Below are positions 54,143 to 61,540 of a stretch of DNA of 64,000 nt, one piece after another. The notes under the pieces are model-generated. The model did no database searches and had not been told where the DNA came from. It saw only the letters and a program-made list of their open reading frames with translations. Both the position numbers and the translations under genes were made by a program. The stretch is from DATBLE01 sp963808815 (GTDB taxonomy: Bacteria > Actinomycetota > Thermoleophilia > Gaiellales > Gaiellaceae): positions 62,001 to 126,000 of the forward strand of contig CAWEGI010000014.1 in the NCBI GenBank assembly GCA_963808815.1. Direction: 5' to 3'. Every line of letters starts with the position of its first letter. Positions within the stretch are counted from its first letter, which is position 1.

Positions 54143-55975
54143 CTACACCATTTTCGTCCCCGGCCGGACGGGCCGCTCGCCGGCGACGGGACGGTATCCG
54201 GCGAAGTCCGATTCGAGCACACCCTCACCGCCGGTCAGCGTCGGCAGCCGCCGCCGTAGCTCCTGGACGCGGGCCGCGGGCAGCTCCGCCTCGACGGTCG
54301 CACGGCTTCCGTCCAGCGCCGGCGCCGGCACCAACGCACCGAGACGAGCCAGAGCCCCGAGCGCCGGTCCCGTGGCGGCGGCGGGGATCTCGAGCCGGAC
54401 TCGGAGGAACGGCTCACAGACATCGGTCCACGCGCGTCGGAGCGCCTGCCTCACGACGATCGGGGTGAGCTTCCGGAAGTCCGCGGCCGTGCTCAGCGGC
54501 CCGCGGGTCGCTGCAGAGCCGTCGGGCGACTGGTACGTGCAGCGGTTCATCGTCACGACGCAGTCGGCGACCTGCCAGCCGGCGAGACCCTCGCGCAGGG
54601 CGTCCCGGACGTACCCGGCCATGCTATCGCCGAACGCCTCGAACGTCTTGTAGACGTACAGCGGCGCCGAGCGGGGATCGACGTCCGTTCGGAACTCGAC
54701 GCCCGAGCCGACGGGAGCAGGCTCGATCCGGAGGCCGATCGTCGCCGCGAACGGGTTCGACTCGGCATGCAGGACCTCGGCCGCCTCGCCGATGCCGACG
54801 GGCCGCTCCACGCAGATCACGGTCGTCTCGCGGAACGTGACGTCGAGGCCGTAGTCGCTCGCAAGAGTCGCCTGGATCACCTCTTTCTGCACCTCCCCGT
54901 AGAGCGAGACCGAGAGCTCCTCGCGCTCGTCCTGGCGGACGGCGATCAACGGGTCCTGCTCGGAGAGTTGGCCGAGCGCGAGACGAAGGCGGGCACCGTC
55001 GGTCGTCTCCACGGGAACCACCACGGTCTCGAGGGTGGGAGGCGCGAAGTGGTGCTCGGGCGTCGCGGGAGGCTCGCCGATCGGGTCGCCGATCCGGATC
55101 TCGGCGAGACCCCGCAGCTTCGCGATCTCGCCCGCGACGACGCGATCGCGGCGGACGACGGCCCCGTCGGCGAAGACGTGGATCGCGGTCACCTTGCCCT
55201 CCGGCAGACGGTCGCGCACCCGCAGGGCGCCCGAGAACATGCGCACGTACGCGACCCGCCCACCTTCCGCGTCGCGCTCGATCTTGAAGACGCGGGCCGA
55301 GACGGGCCCGGCTGGATCTCCGGCGGCTGCGGGCAACAGCCCGGCGATGCCCGCCTTCAGCGACTCGATGCCGGCGCCGGTCAGCGCCGAGCCGAAGAAC
55401 ACGGGGTGCAGCAGAGCCTGGCGCGACCGCGCCACGAGCTCCCCGTCGGCCGGCCCGAAGGGCGCGAACGAGACGGCCGGAGTGCCGACAGCGCGCGGCG
55501 CGCCCATTGCGAGGACCGTCGTCGTCAGCCGCTCCTCGATTGCGGCGAGGGTTCGCTCGGCATCCGCCCCGCGGCGGTCGATCTTGTTCACGAAGATCAG
55601 CGTCGGCACGGCCAGCCGCTGCAGCGCACGCATCAGCAGCGTCGTCTGCGGCTGCACGCCCTCGACGGCCGAGATCACCAGCACGGCCCCGTCGAGCACG
55701 CCGAGCACCCGCTCCACCTCGGCGATGAAGTCCGGGTGGCCGGGGGTGTCGATCAGGTTGACGGTGACGCCGCCGACCGGGAACGAGACGACGGCCGACT
55801 TGATCGTGATCCCGCGCTGCCGTTCGAGCGCGAGCGTGTCGGTCTGCGTCGTTCCTGCGTCGACGCTGCCGGGCTCGTCGATGACGCCGGCCGCGTGGAG
55901 CAGCCGCTCGGTGAGCGTGGTCTTACCGGCGTCTACATGCGCCAGGATCCCGAGATTGAGCGTTGGCTCCGACAA
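54143..55975 (-). CDS. TetM/OtrA-like ribosomal protection GTPase
   Basis: 610 residues, EF-G-like. G1 AHVDAGKTTLTERLL, switch GTTQTDTLALERQRGITIKSA, G3 DTPGHPDF, G4 FVNKIDRRGADAE, then domain IV-type stretch NRCTYQSP near the end. The length and GILAHVDAGKTTL start fit the TetM/TetO/OtrA family, which removes tetracycline from ribosomes; chromosomal actinobacterial members may have other roles. TTG start at 55975, 8 bases after GGAGGG. GC like its neighbours; no sign of recent transfer. It precedes the two-component block by 44 bases. Confidence 0.88.
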   Translation of the reverse strand: MSEPTLNLGILAHVDAGKTTLTERLLHAAGVIDEPGSVDAGTTQTDTLALERQRGITIKSAVVSFPVGGVTVNLIDTPGHPDFIAEVERVLGVLDGAVLVISAVEGVQPQTTLLMRALQRLAVPTLIFVNKIDRRGADAERTLAAIEERLTTTVLAMGAPRAVGTPAVSFAPFGPADGELVARSRQALLHPVFFGSALTGAGIESLKAGIAGLLPAAAGDPAGPVSARVFKIERDAEGGRVAYVRMFSGALRVRDRLPEGKVTAIHVFADGAVVRRDRVVAGEIAKLRGLAEIRIGDPIGEPPATPEHHFAPPTLETVVVPVETTDGARLRLALGQLSEQDPLIAVRQDEREELSVSLYGEVQKEVIQATLASDYGLDVTFRETTVICVERPVGIGEAAEVLHAESNPFAATIGLRIEPAPVGSGVEFRTDVDPRSAPLYVYKTFEAFGDSMAGYVRDALREGLAGWQVADCVVTMNRCTYQSPDGSAATRGPLSTAADFRKLTPIVVRQALRRAWTDVCEPFLRVRLEIPAAATGPALGALARLGALVPAPALDGSRATVEAELPAARVQELRRRLPTLTGGEGVLESDFAGYRPVAGERPVRPGTKMV

Positions 55976-55983
55976 GGTTCATA

Positions 55984-55989
55984 CCCTCC
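55984..55989 (-). promoter_or_regulatory. Ribosome site supporting the TTG start of the TetM-like gene
   Basis: GGAGGG on the minus strand, 8 bases before TTG 55975. An ATG at 55982 is out of frame and too close to the site to be used by the same ribosome. Confidence 0.7.
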
Positions 55990-56065
55990 GAATAGGTCAC
56001 AAAGGCCATTCCGTTGGAGATGAACCTGGGCCCCACTTCGCCCTCCTCGGTCGCTGACGACGCGA

Positions 56066-56926
56066 TTATAGGCCGAGGCGCTCGAGCATCGCCTCGTCGC
56101 GCCGCCACTTCGTGCGCACCTTCACCTGCAGGTCGAGGAAGATCGTCTGGCCGAGGAGCTGCTCGATCTCCGGCCGGGCGCCGGCGCCGATTCGGCGGAC
56201 CATCGCTCCGCCCTTGCCGACCAGGATCGTCTTCTGCGACTCGGTCTCGACGAAGAGGTTCGCGCGCACGAGCTTGTCCTCGATCTCCTCGACCTCGACC
56301 GAGACCGCGTGCGGCACCTCCTCCTTCGTCAACCGGAGCGCCTGCTCGCGCACGAGCTCGGCGATCTGGGTCTCGACCGAGAGGTCGGTGCGCTGCTCCG
56401 GCGGGAAGTAGAGCGGCCCTTCCGGCAGGAGCCCTACGAGCTCGTCGCGGAGCTCGCGGATGCCGTCGCCGGTCTTCGCGCTGACCGGATGCAGCGCGTG
56501 GAACTCGCCGAGGACGGCCGCGGTCTGCATCTGCGAGGCGATGTGGCCGGGCTTCAGGCGGTCGATCTTGTTGACGGCAATCACGATCGGGACGCCGAGG
56601 GCAAAGACGCGTGAGGCGATGAAGCGGTCGCCGGCGCCGATGCGCTCCCGCGCGTCGACGACGAAGAGGACAGCGTCGACGTCCTCGAACGAGGAGTCGA
56701 CCGTACGCTGCATGTGCTCGGTCAGCGCGTCGCGCGGCCGCTGGAAGCCCGGCAGGTCGGCGAGGACGAGCTGGTAGTCGTCGCCGTTGGCGATTCCGAA
56801 GATGCGTCGCCTGGTCGTCTGCGGCTTGTCGGAGACGATCGCCACCTTCCCGCCGCAGAGCGCGTTGACGAGCGTGGACTTGCCCACGTTGGGCCGTCCG
56901 GCGACGGCGACGAAGCCGGATCTCAC
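56066..56926 (-). CDS. era: GTPase Era
   Basis: 16S rRNA maturation and 30S assembly GTPase. 286 residues: GRPNVGKSTLVNALCG (G1), KPQTTRRRIFGI (G2), LADLPGF (G3; usual DTPG replaced by DLPG), AVNKIDRLKP (G4) and SAKTGDG (G5), then the KH domain KTILVGKGGAMVRRIGAGARPEIEQLLG. GTG start overlaps the cdd stop (GTGA). Last gene of the phoH-ybeY-dgkA/PAP2-cdd-era operon. Confidence 0.95.
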   Translation of the reverse strand: MRSGFVAVAGRPNVGKSTLVNALCGGKVAIVSDKPQTTRRRIFGIANGDDYQLVLADLPGFQRPRDALTEHMQRTVDSSFEDVDAVLFVVDARERIGAGDRFIASRVFALGVPIVIAVNKIDRLKPGHIASQMQTAAVLGEFHALHPVSAKTGDGIRELRDELVGLLPEGPLYFPPEQRTDLSVETQIAELVREQALRLTKEEVPHAVSVEVEEIEDKLVRANLFVETESQKTILVGKGGAMVRRIGAGARPEIEQLLGQTIFLDLQVKVRTKWRRDEAMLERLGL

Positions 56927-57297
56927 AGCACGAACGTGTCCGGCAGCAGCTCGTCCGGAGTGTGCTCGACCAGCTCGCCGTCGCCCCGCGCGTAGATCAC
57001 ACGGTCGACCTCGAACTCGACGTGCCACTGACGGCAGCCGCCGCACGGAGAGGCATTGATCACCAGCAGGTCGAAGTCGCCCGGCTTGTACCCGGCGGTG
57101 ACGGCGGCCACGTAGGCGCTCTTCTCGCCGCAGACGCCGAGCGGGTAAGCCGCGTTCTCGACGTTCACGCCCTCGAACAGCGTCCCGTCGCGGGCGCGCA
57201 GCACCGCCCCGACATGGAAGTTCGAGTACGGGGCGTACGCGCGCTCCTTCAGCTCGAGCGTACGCCGGTAGAGCTTGCGTTCGACGTCGCCGATCAA
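56923..57297 (-). CDS. cdd: Cytidine deaminase
   Basis: Converts (deoxy)cytidine to (deoxy)uridine. About 124 residues. YAPYSNFHVGAVLRARDG, the zinc and catalytic site AYPLGVCGEKSA (usual CAE is CGE here) and PCGGCRQWHVEF. Start TTG at 57297 overlaps the stop of the upstream fusion gene (TTGA), which supports this start; no ATG is available. Confidence 0.93.
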   Translation of the reverse strand: MIGDVERKLYRRTLELKERAYAPYSNFHVGAVLRARDGTLFEGVNVENAAYPLGVCGEKSAYVAAVTAGYKPGDFDLLVINASPCGGCRQWHVEFEVDRVIYARGDGELVEHTPDELLPDTFVL

Positions 57298-58097
57298 AAG
57301 AAGAGCTGGAAGACGACGAGGGTCACGCCGGCGCCGAGAGCGCCGCCGTAGACGACCTCGAGCGTCGAGTGGATGCCGGATTCGATCCGGGTGTGGGCGA
57401 CGAGCACTGCCACGCCGAACATGATCGTCGAAACGAAGAACCGGTGCTCGCTGGGGCCGAGCGTGAGCGTGACCGCCATCCAGGCCGCGAAGGCGATCGC
57501 GGCGTGGCCGGACGGGAGCCCACCGCGCAGCGGCGTGCCACGGCCGCTGATCGCCTTGGTCGCGATCACGATGATGATCACGAGGATCAGCGCGATGATC
57601 GTCAGCTTGATCGGCGCGTCGCGCAGGCGGTCGAAGAAATTCGTGGTCGACTCGTTGACGTGGCCCGAGAAGACGAGGTAGCCGACGGCGATCGCGTTGA
57701 TCGACGCGATCAGGACCGCGCCGGCGGCGATGTCCTTCGCCAGCTTGGCCAGGGGGTCGAACGAGCTGGTCGCAACGTCGATCGCCGCCTCGATCGCCGA
57801 GTTGACCATTTCCGCGATCAGCACGAAGGCGATGGCCAGCAGCAGGACGACGAGCTCGATCCGGTCGACGCCGATCCAGAGCGCGAGGATCAGCACGGCC
57901 GCCGCAGCGGCGAAGTGGATCCGCATGTTCCGGTGGGTGCGGAGGACGTGGATGATCCCTTCGACCGCATAGTTGAAGCTCTCGACGAGCGGGATGCGAC
58001 GGCGGCCCTCGCCGGTGCCGGGTAGCAGGGCGCCGGCGCCGTTCGCGGACCGGCCGCGTCGCAGTCGCTCCCGGAGCGGGATCCGCTCGGTGCTCAC
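57294..58097 (-). CDS. Undecaprenol/diacylglycerol kinase fused to PAP2 phosphatase
   Basis: 267 residues. The first half is a DgkA-type kinase (SFNYAVEGIIHVLRTHRNMRIHF, AFVLIAEMVNSAIEAAIDV), the second a PAP2 phosphatase (LPSGHAAIAFAAWMA with His, RIESGIHSTLEVVYGGALG). About seven membrane segments. In Gram-positives DgkA phosphorylates undecaprenol and PAP2 enzymes remove lipid phosphates, so the fusion holds opposing activities for the lipid-carrier pool. The PAP2 K-x6-RP motif is not obvious. GTG start overlaps the ybeY stop (GTGA). Confidence 0.9.
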   Translation of the reverse strand: MSTERIPLRERLRRGRSANGAGALLPGTGEGRRRIPLVESFNYAVEGIIHVLRTHRNMRIHFAAAAAVLILALWIGVDRIELVVLLLAIAFVLIAEMVNSAIEAAIDVATSSFDPLAKLAKDIAAGAVLIASINAIAVGYLVFSGHVNESTTNFFDRLRDAPIKLTIIALILVIIIVIATKAISGRGTPLRGGLPSGHAAIAFAAWMAVTLTLGPSEHRFFVSTIMFGVAVLVAHTRIESGIHSTLEVVYGGALGAGVTLVVFQLFF

Positions 58098-58549
58098 GTC
58101 GCCAGCGCCTGCTCGCGCCGCTCCATCTCAGGCCCGTGGTCGTAGCCGAGCAGATGGAGCAGCCCGTGCGCGAGCGGACGGCGCCAGTCGTCGCCGACCA
58201 CCTGCGGGCAGAGGACGACGTCGCCGAGCTGTCGCGGAGGCCCGGGCGGCAGGTTCTGGGTGCCGTCGATCGGGAACGAGAGGACGTCGGTCGCCTCGTC
58301 GATCCCGAGGTGCTCCCGCTTGAGCGTGCGGCTCTCGTCCGGGGCGACGAAGGCAATGCCGAGCTCGCCGTCGACGACTCCCTCATCCGCCAGGACTCGA
58401 CGGGCCAGGTCGGCGGCGGCCTCCTCCTGCACCTCGACGCCGCTGCGGTTGACGACCTCGATGACGACTGCGTCGTCACGACATCGCCTCGCACCAAGGC
58501 CGCGAGCTTCGTTCTCGCCTTTGTGCTCGACTTCGTCTCTCTCGAGCAT
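58094..58549 (-). CDS. ybeY: Endoribonuclease YbeY with repeat-encoded N-terminal extension
   Basis: 16S rRNA maturation and ribosome quality control metalloenzyme. Core from VVIEVVNRSGVEV; LGIAFVAPDESRTLKREHLGIDEATDVLSFP and the zinc site HGLLHLLGYDH. 151 residues, about 28 more than the core needs: the first part (MLERDEVEHKGENEARGLG) is encoded by a 66-bp repeat also found at the start of the HIT gene. No ATG, GTG or TTG in frame lies between the extension and the core, so ATG 58549, 5 bases after the phoH stop, is the start. Confidence 0.93.
   Translation of the reverse strand: MLERDEVEHKGENEARGLGARRCRDDAVVIEVVNRSGVEVQEEAAADLARRVLADEGVVDGELGIAFVAPDESRTLKREHLGIDEATDVLSFPIDGTQNLPPGPPRQLGDVVLCPQVVGDDWRRPLAHGLLHLLGYDHGPEMERREQALAT
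58476..58541 (-). repeat. 66-bp coding repeat at the ybeY 5' end
   Basis: 52 of 66 bases match 61473-61538 without gaps. The conserved ends are TCACGAC-TCG-CTCGCACCAA and CTTTGTGCTCG-CTTCGTCTCTC (plus strand). Read on the minus strand in the gene's frame it gives RDExEHK, EA and GARRxR in both copies. Confidence 0.8.
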
Positions 58550-58554
58550 CGACG

Positions 58555-59514
58555 CTAACGGAGGCGTTGGGTGCCCGTCGCCTCGGCGTGCGTCCGGTAG
58601 GCCTCGACGATCCGCTGGACCAGCTTGTGGCGGACGACGTCGGCGTTCGAGAACTCGAGGAACTCGATCCCCTCGATCGACCCGAGGATGTCCCGGACGG
58701 TGAGCAATCCCGAGGCCTGTTGTGGCGGCAGGTCGATTTGCGTCACGTCACCGGTGACCACCACCTTCGAGCCGAAGCCGAGCCTCGTCAGAAACATCTG
58801 CATCTGCTCGGGGCTGGTGTTCTGCGCCTCGTCGAGGATCACGAAGGAGTCGTTCAGTGTGCGGCCGCGCATGAAGGCGAGCGGCGCGACCTCGATCGCA
58901 CCCTTTTCCATGTAGGCAGTCAGGCGGTCGGCGTCGAGCATGTCGTAGAGCGCGTCGTAGAGGGGGCGCAGGTATGGATCGACCTTTGCCAGCAGGTCGC
59001 CCGGGAGGAAGCCGAGTCGCTCGCCGGCCTCGACCGCCGGCCGCGTGAGGATGATCCGGCCGACCTCCCGGTCGGAGAGCGCCGCGACCGCGAGCGCCAT
59101 CGCCAGGTAGGTCTTGCCTGTGCCCGCCGGGCCGATTGCAAAGGTGATCGTGTGCGAGCGGATCGCATCGATATATCGCTTCTGGTTGACGGTCTTCGGT
59201 GAGATCTTCGTGCCGCGGTGTCTCCAGACGACGTCCTCGAAGATGTCGCGGATGTCCTCGGCCTGGTCGAGCGCGCCGAGAACCGCGTCGACCGTGCCGG
59301 GGTCGATCTCGTGGCCGCCCTCGACCAGGTCGACGAGCTCGTCGACGACCGCGCGCGCCTCGGCGACGCTCGTGTCCTCGCCCTCCAGGGTCAGTTGGTT
59401 GCCGCGCAGGCGGACCGTGCAGTGCAGCCGCTCGCGCAGCGCGCCGAGCACGCCGTCGCCGACGCCGGCCAGCTCGGCGGCGACGTCGTTCGAGATCGAG
59501 AGAACTTCCTGCAA
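58555..59514 (-). CDS. phoH: PhoH family ATPase
   Basis: About 319 residues. An N-terminal KH-like part (VLGALRERLHCTVRLRGNQLTLEGED) precedes the PhoH ATPase: ISPKTVNQKRYIDAIRSHTITFAIGPAGTGKTYLAMALAV (Walker A), ILTRPAVEAGERLGFLPGDL, DSFVILDEAQNTSPEQMQMFLTRLGFGSKVVVTGDVTQIDLP. Works with YbeY in RNA metabolism by context. TTG at 59514 is the first usable start. The gap of 27 bases to the divergent Dabb gene must hold both promoters. Confidence 0.94.
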   Translation of the reverse strand: MQEVLSISNDVAAELAGVGDGVLGALRERLHCTVRLRGNQLTLEGEDTSVAEARAVVDELVDLVEGGHEIDPGTVDAVLGALDQAEDIRDIFEDVVWRHRGTKISPKTVNQKRYIDAIRSHTITFAIGPAGTGKTYLAMALAVAALSDREVGRIILTRPAVEAGERLGFLPGDLLAKVDPYLRPLYDALYDMLDADRLTAYMEKGAIEVAPLAFMRGRTLNDSFVILDEAQNTSPEQMQMFLTRLGFGSKVVVTGDVTQIDLPPQQASGLLTVRDILGSIEGIEFLEFSNADVVRHKLVQRIVEAYRTHAEATGTQRLR

Positions 59515-59541
59515 CTCGGCACAGTGTAGGCTCGCCCCGCG

Positions 59542-59853
59542 ATGACAGCTTTGACCGGAAGCCGCGTACGACACACGGTCTCCTTCGATCTGCACCACGC
59601 TGCGGGGTCGCCGGAGGAGGCAGATTTCCTCGCCGCGGCGGAAAGACTGGCTGCCGTCCCGGGGGTCGAGGCGTTCGAGGTGGTGCGCGAGGTCAGCCCC
59701 AAGAACGGCTTCCGCTTCGGGATCTCGATGGAGTTCGCCGACGAGGCCGCCTACGCCGCCTACAACGCGCATCCGGACCACGTCCGGTTCGTCGAGCAGC
59801 GCTGGCTCGCCGAAGTCTCCGACTTCCTCGAGATCGACTACTCCGCCCGCTAG
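59542..59853 (+). CDS. Dabb (stress-responsive A/B barrel) domain protein
   Basis: 103 residues. VRHTVSFDLHHAAGSPEEADFLAAAERLAAVPGVEAFEVVREVSPKNGFRFGISMEFADEAAYAAYNAHPDHVRFVEQRW shows the Dabb pattern: His-Thr-Val-x-Phe strand, a helix, G-V-x-x-F strand, and the late AYxxxPxHxxF. A dimeric ferredoxin-like fold; function of bacterial members is mostly unknown. ATG start, divergent from phoH. Confidence 0.8.
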   Translation: MTALTGSRVRHTVSFDLHHAAGSPEEADFLAAAERLAAVPGVEAFEVVREVSPKNGFRFGISMEFADEAAYAAYNAHPDHVRFVEQRWLAEVSDFLEIDYSAR

Positions 59854-59855
59854 CC

Positions 59856-60684
59856 GTGTTGCCCGAGCCGGGCCTCGCTGTTCGACCGTGTCGCCGAGGA
59901 GTACGACCGCGTCCGCTCCGACTACCCGGCGGAGATCGTCGACGCCGCGTGTTCGATCGCGACACTCGGCTCGGGGTCGGCCGTGCTCGAGATCGGCTGC
60001 GGGACCGGAAAGCTGACCGAGGCGCTGGCGCGGCGGGGACTGCACGTCGAGGCGGTCGATCCCGGCGAGCGGATGATCGAGTTTGCCCGGCGACGGGTCG
60101 GTGGCAGCCCGCACGTCACCTTCCGGATCGGCCGCTTCGAGGAACTCGAGCTGCCGGACGGCGAATTCGCCGCCGCCTTCTCGGCGACGGCGTTCCACTG
60201 GATCGATCCCTCGGTCGGCTGGGCGAAGGTCGCGAGGGTACTGCAGCCGGGCGGCACATTCGCCCTGGTCACACATGTCGGCTTCTCGCCGCTGGACGAG
60301 CAGCTCCACGCGGTCTGGACCGAGGTGCGGCCGGATTCGCTCCAATGGGTGCCGCGAGACCGGGAGACGCTCTTCGCCGGGATCGAGGCCAGGCTCGGGA
60401 ACGTCTCCGAGGTGTGGGCGTGGCTCAACCAGCGTGACACCCTTGCCCGCGACGACGCAGCAGAGCTGTTCACGGACGTCAGCCTCACCACGGTCGCAAG
60501 CGAGGAGCAGGAGACCGGCGAGCACCTGGTCGCCGTCACGCGTACGACCTCGATGTACCTCGGCCTCGACGCCCGAGACCGTCGCCGTCTGGAGCAGGGC
60601 CTCGCAGCGGTGATCGACGATGCCGGCGGGAGGTTTCCGGTCACGCTCTGCGCCGTACTCGTCACGGCGCGGGCCGCGAGCTAG
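59856..60684 (+). CDS. SAM-dependent methyltransferase, class I (one frame break)
   Basis: About 275 residues. LFDRVAEEYDRVRSDYPAEIVDAA, motif I VLEIGCGTGKLTEALARRG, acidic VEAVDPGERMIEFARRR, FAAAFSATAFHWIDPSVGWAKVARVLQPGG. The frame from FDRVAEEYD has no start codon upstream; GTG 59856 with one extra G removed near 59870 gives VLPEP then SLFDRVAEEYD. It follows the Dabb gene by 2 bases. Substrate unknown. The stop shares CTAG with convergent yqeY. Confidence 0.88.
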
Positions 60685-61124
60685 GCCAGCTTCTCGCGCA
60701 CCAGCTGGCTGACCGCGGACCCGTCGGCGCGGCCGGCGATCTGCGGCATCACGTCTGCCATCACGCGGCCGAGCTCGCGCATGCTCGTCGCCCCGACCTC
60801 GGCGATCGCGTCGTCGACGATCCGCTCCAGCTCGTCCTCGGTCAGCGGCTCGGGCATGAACTCCTCGAGCACCTCCAGCTCGGCCTGCTCCTTCGCCGCC
60901 TGCTCGTCGCGGCCCGCGCTCTGGAACGCCTCGATCGACTCGACCCGCCGCTTGCGCTCGCGCTGGAGCACCTGGAGCTCCTCGTCCTCGTGCAGCGGGC
61001 GCTGCAGCTCCTTCTCGGCCGAGCGCAAGCTGGACAGGATCAGCCGCAGCGCGTCGCGTCGCGCCGTGTTGCGTTCCTTCATCGCGGCGGTCAGCTCATC
61101 CTCCAGGCGCTCGATCAACGTCAT
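60681..61124 (-). CDS. yqeY: GatB/YqeY domain protein
   Basis: 147 residues, normal length. TLIERLEDELTAAMKERNTARRDALRLILSSLRSAEKELQRPL, EEFMPEPLTEDELERIVDDAIAEVGATSMRELGRVM and MPQIAGRADGSAVSQLVREKL. Relatives form the tail of the GatB amidotransferase subunit and may bind tRNA; the stand-alone role is unknown. ATG overlaps the HIT stop (ATGA). Confidence 0.95.
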   Translation of the reverse strand: MTLIERLEDELTAAMKERNTARRDALRLILSSLRSAEKELQRPLHEDEELQVLQRERKRRVESIEAFQSAGRDEQAAKEQAELEVLEEFMPEPLTEDELERIVDDAIAEVGATSMRELGRVMADVMPQIAGRADGSAVSQLVREKLA

Positions 61125-61540
61125 GCGGGCACCCCCCGGAACCGGCCGCCGAGCACGTGCCAGTGCAGGTGGAAGACGGTCTGGCCGGCGCCCGCGCCAC
61201 AGAAGACCATCAGCCGGTACTCATCGAGGCCCGCGACCTTGGCGGTGTCGGCGACGAAGTCGAGCATGCGCTTGCCCTCGTCGGCGGAGAGCTCGCCGAT
61301 GTCGCGAAAGGTCTCGATGTGGCGTTCGGGGATGACGAGCAGGTGCACGTCGGCCTTCGGATTGATGTCCTCGATCGCCAGCAGGCCTTCGGTCCGGCTG
61401 ACCACAGTGGCCGGAAGCTCGCCGCGGTGGATCTTGCAGAAGATGCAGTCGGGGACGGTGACGCCTTCGGCCTCACGACCTCGTCTCGCACCAACCTCGA
61501 CAGCTTCGGCGGCAGCTTTGTGCTCGGCTTCGTCTCTCAC
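61121..61540 (-). CDS. HIT family nucleotide-binding protein with repeat-encoded N-terminal extension
   Basis: 139 residues. Core PDCIFCKIHRGELPATVV, LAIEDINPKADVHLLVIPERHIETF and the catalytic HLHWHVLGGRFRG. Hydrolyses nucleotide phosphoramidates or adenylylated compounds (HINT branch). The first 28 residues (VRDEAEHKAAAEAVEVGARR and on) come from the 66-bp repeat shared with ybeY. GTG start overlaps the mtaB stop (GTGA); no start codon lies nearer the core. Confidence 0.93.
   Translation of the reverse strand: MRDEAEHKAAAEAVEVGARRGREAEGVTVPDCIFCKIHRGELPATVVSRTEGLLAIEDINPKADVHLLVIPERHIETFRDIGELSADEGKRMLDFVADTAKVAGLDEYRLMVFCGAGAGQTVFHLHWHVLGGRFRGVPA
61473..61538 (-). repeat. 66-bp coding repeat at the HIT gene 5' end
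   Basis: Second copy of the element at 58476-58541 (79 percent identity, no gaps, same reading frame). It starts exactly at the gene's start and includes no terminator or ribosome site. Confidence 0.8.

Noticed and set aside
54085..54154. 9-bp inverted repeat AAAATGGTG / CACCATTTT flanking the GTPase-receiver gap
   Set aside because: Both arms lie in coding sequence (start of the receiver, end of the GTPase) with a 52-base loop; probably chance.
54143..55975. Recently acquired tetracycline resistance gene
   Set aside because: Base composition matches neighbours, no mobile element nearby, and the sequence is OtrA-like; chromosomal resident is more likely.
54767..56023. 418-codon plus-strand frame opposite the TetM-like GTPase
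   Set aside because: Shadow frame; the opposite strand has all G motifs.
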